Positions 6,063 through 6,403 of a DNA stretch of 6,403 nt are shown one piece after another. Source of the DNA: JBLIDK01 sp047632595 (lineage in GTDB: Bacteria; Bacteroidota; Bacteroidia; Sphingobacteriales; Sphingobacteriaceae); NCBI GenBank assembly GCA_047632595.1, contig JBLIDK010000079.1, forward strand, positions 1 through 6,403, read 5' to 3'. Position 1 is the first letter of the stretch, and every line of letters begins with the position of its first letter. The translations under genes were made by a program, and so were the position numbers. The notes beneath the pieces are model-generated. The model made no database searches and was not told the DNA's origin. It worked only from the letters and a program-made list of their open reading frames with translations.

Positions 6063-6192
6063 GCCAACAAAAGCTAAGAAAACATGCGGGCAGACGATAT
6101 AAAATGAAGCATTTTAAACATAACATAACTCGGTACTGGGCAGATAGATACATGTTCCAAAATCCGCCCGTTTCTTAGCCGGATCGTTGGCA
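6063..6192 (+). repeat. attC-like palindrome 4, strongest pairing (about 130 nt)
   Basis: The outer boxes GCCAAC (6063-6068) and GTTGGC (6186-6191) are perfectly complementary. Spacers AAAA (6069-6072) and CGGATC (6180-6185) are unpaired. Inner boxes GCTAAGAAA (6073-6081) and TTTCTTAGC (6171-6179) are perfect over 9 bp. Past a one-sided 5-nt bulge ACATG (6082-6086), CGGGC (6087-6091) and GCCCG (6166-6170) extend the stem. The about 75-nt loop contains a repeated GGGCAGA (6088-6094, 6138-6144). Asymmetric bulges on one arm are the kind of extrahelical bases that orient attC hairpins. It starts 30 bp after the membrane-protein stop and ends 35 bp before the next gene. The 6033-6062 gap shows nothing else. 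Confidence 0.7.
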
Positions 6193-6227
6193 CAAATTAG
6201 ACCTCAAATTAAACTTTAGAAATATCA

Positions 6228-6403
6228 ATGAACATTTTCAGAATTTTATCTTCTAATGATGGTTCAATCAATGAACCAAATGTTAGTTCCTTTTTAGCAT
6301 ATTTATTAGACCCGAACGAAGACCACGGAATTTCGAGTTTATTACTACAAGAATTATTGAATGACATTGCACAAATTAATAATGATTTTTTAGCTAAAAT
6401 TCA
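6228..6403 (+). CDS. PD-(D/E)XK nuclease-like protein, 3'-truncated by window edge
   Basis: Fifty-eight complete codons are visible, beginning MNIFRILSSNDGSINEPNVS and continuing FLAYLLDPNEDHGISSLLLQELL (residues 22-44). The block E-x-x-V-S-x-F-L-A-Y-L-L-D-P-N-x-x-H-G, followed by a leucine-rich helix, is the N-terminal signature I associate with the PD-(D/E)XK nuclease superfamily, PF14281 (PDDEXK_4) type. These proteins are usually several hundred residues long and are found as accessory genes, with roles mostly untested; some are thought to act in phage defence. The nuclease core (D...E-x-K) lies beyond the right edge and cannot be checked. ATG 6228 is chosen because the conserved block begins soon after it; AAATATCA precedes it with no Shine-Dalgarno, as is normal in Bacteroidota. 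It is the fourth gene in a row preceded by an attC-like palindrome. Confidence 0.7.
   Translation, partial: MNIFRILSSNDGSINEPNVSSFLAYLLDPNEDHGISSLLLQELLNDIAQINNDFLAKI

Noticed and set aside
2917..6192. Insertion sequence or MITE ends
   Set aside because: No transposase, no target-site duplications noticed, and the palindromes each have internal two-box pairing instead of forming one terminal pair around the genes.

Overview
The window most resembles a chromosomal segment from a member of the Bacteroidota (Flavobacteriia or a related class). The signs are AT-rich coding sequence, A-rich start regions without a clear Shine-Dalgarno, a TonB-dependent receptor, a lipoprotein with a short LFAC lipobox, and a secreted protein with a 'YS|Q' signal-peptidase site. 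Every supported gene is on the + strand. No gene for RNA, CRISPR array or transposase was seen.

Left part (1-2908): the 3' part of a TonB-dependent outer-membrane receptor runs in from the left edge. It is followed 47 bp later by a DJ-1/PfpI-family protein carrying a lipoprotein signal. A small perfect hairpin lies between them. The two genes look like a cell-envelope operon, but the substrate is not readable from the sequence.

Right part (2909-6403): four unrelated genes follow in the same orientation. They are a membrane-anchored serine hydrolase of the beta-lactamase/PBP fold, a small secreted protein of unknown function, a DoxX-like multi-spanning membrane protein with a soluble C-terminal domain, and the start of a PD-(D/E)XK-nuclease-like protein cut by the right edge. 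Each is preceded by an imperfect palindrome (2917-3051, 4217-4332, 4814-4862, 6063-6192). In these, an outer pair of short boxes ending AAC / starting GTT is separated by a few unpaired bases from an inner pair, with a loop between. That two-box layout is the architecture of integron attC sites. The alternation of palindrome and single promoter-poor gene looks like an integron-type gene-cassette array without a visible integrase, or a Bacteroidota repeat family that behaves like one.

The genes in the right part do not form a recognisable pathway. They fit a collection of independently acquired accessory functions better than an operon. The attC-like interpretation is the main point worth testing. 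It rests on hand-read pairing, not on a covariance-model search.
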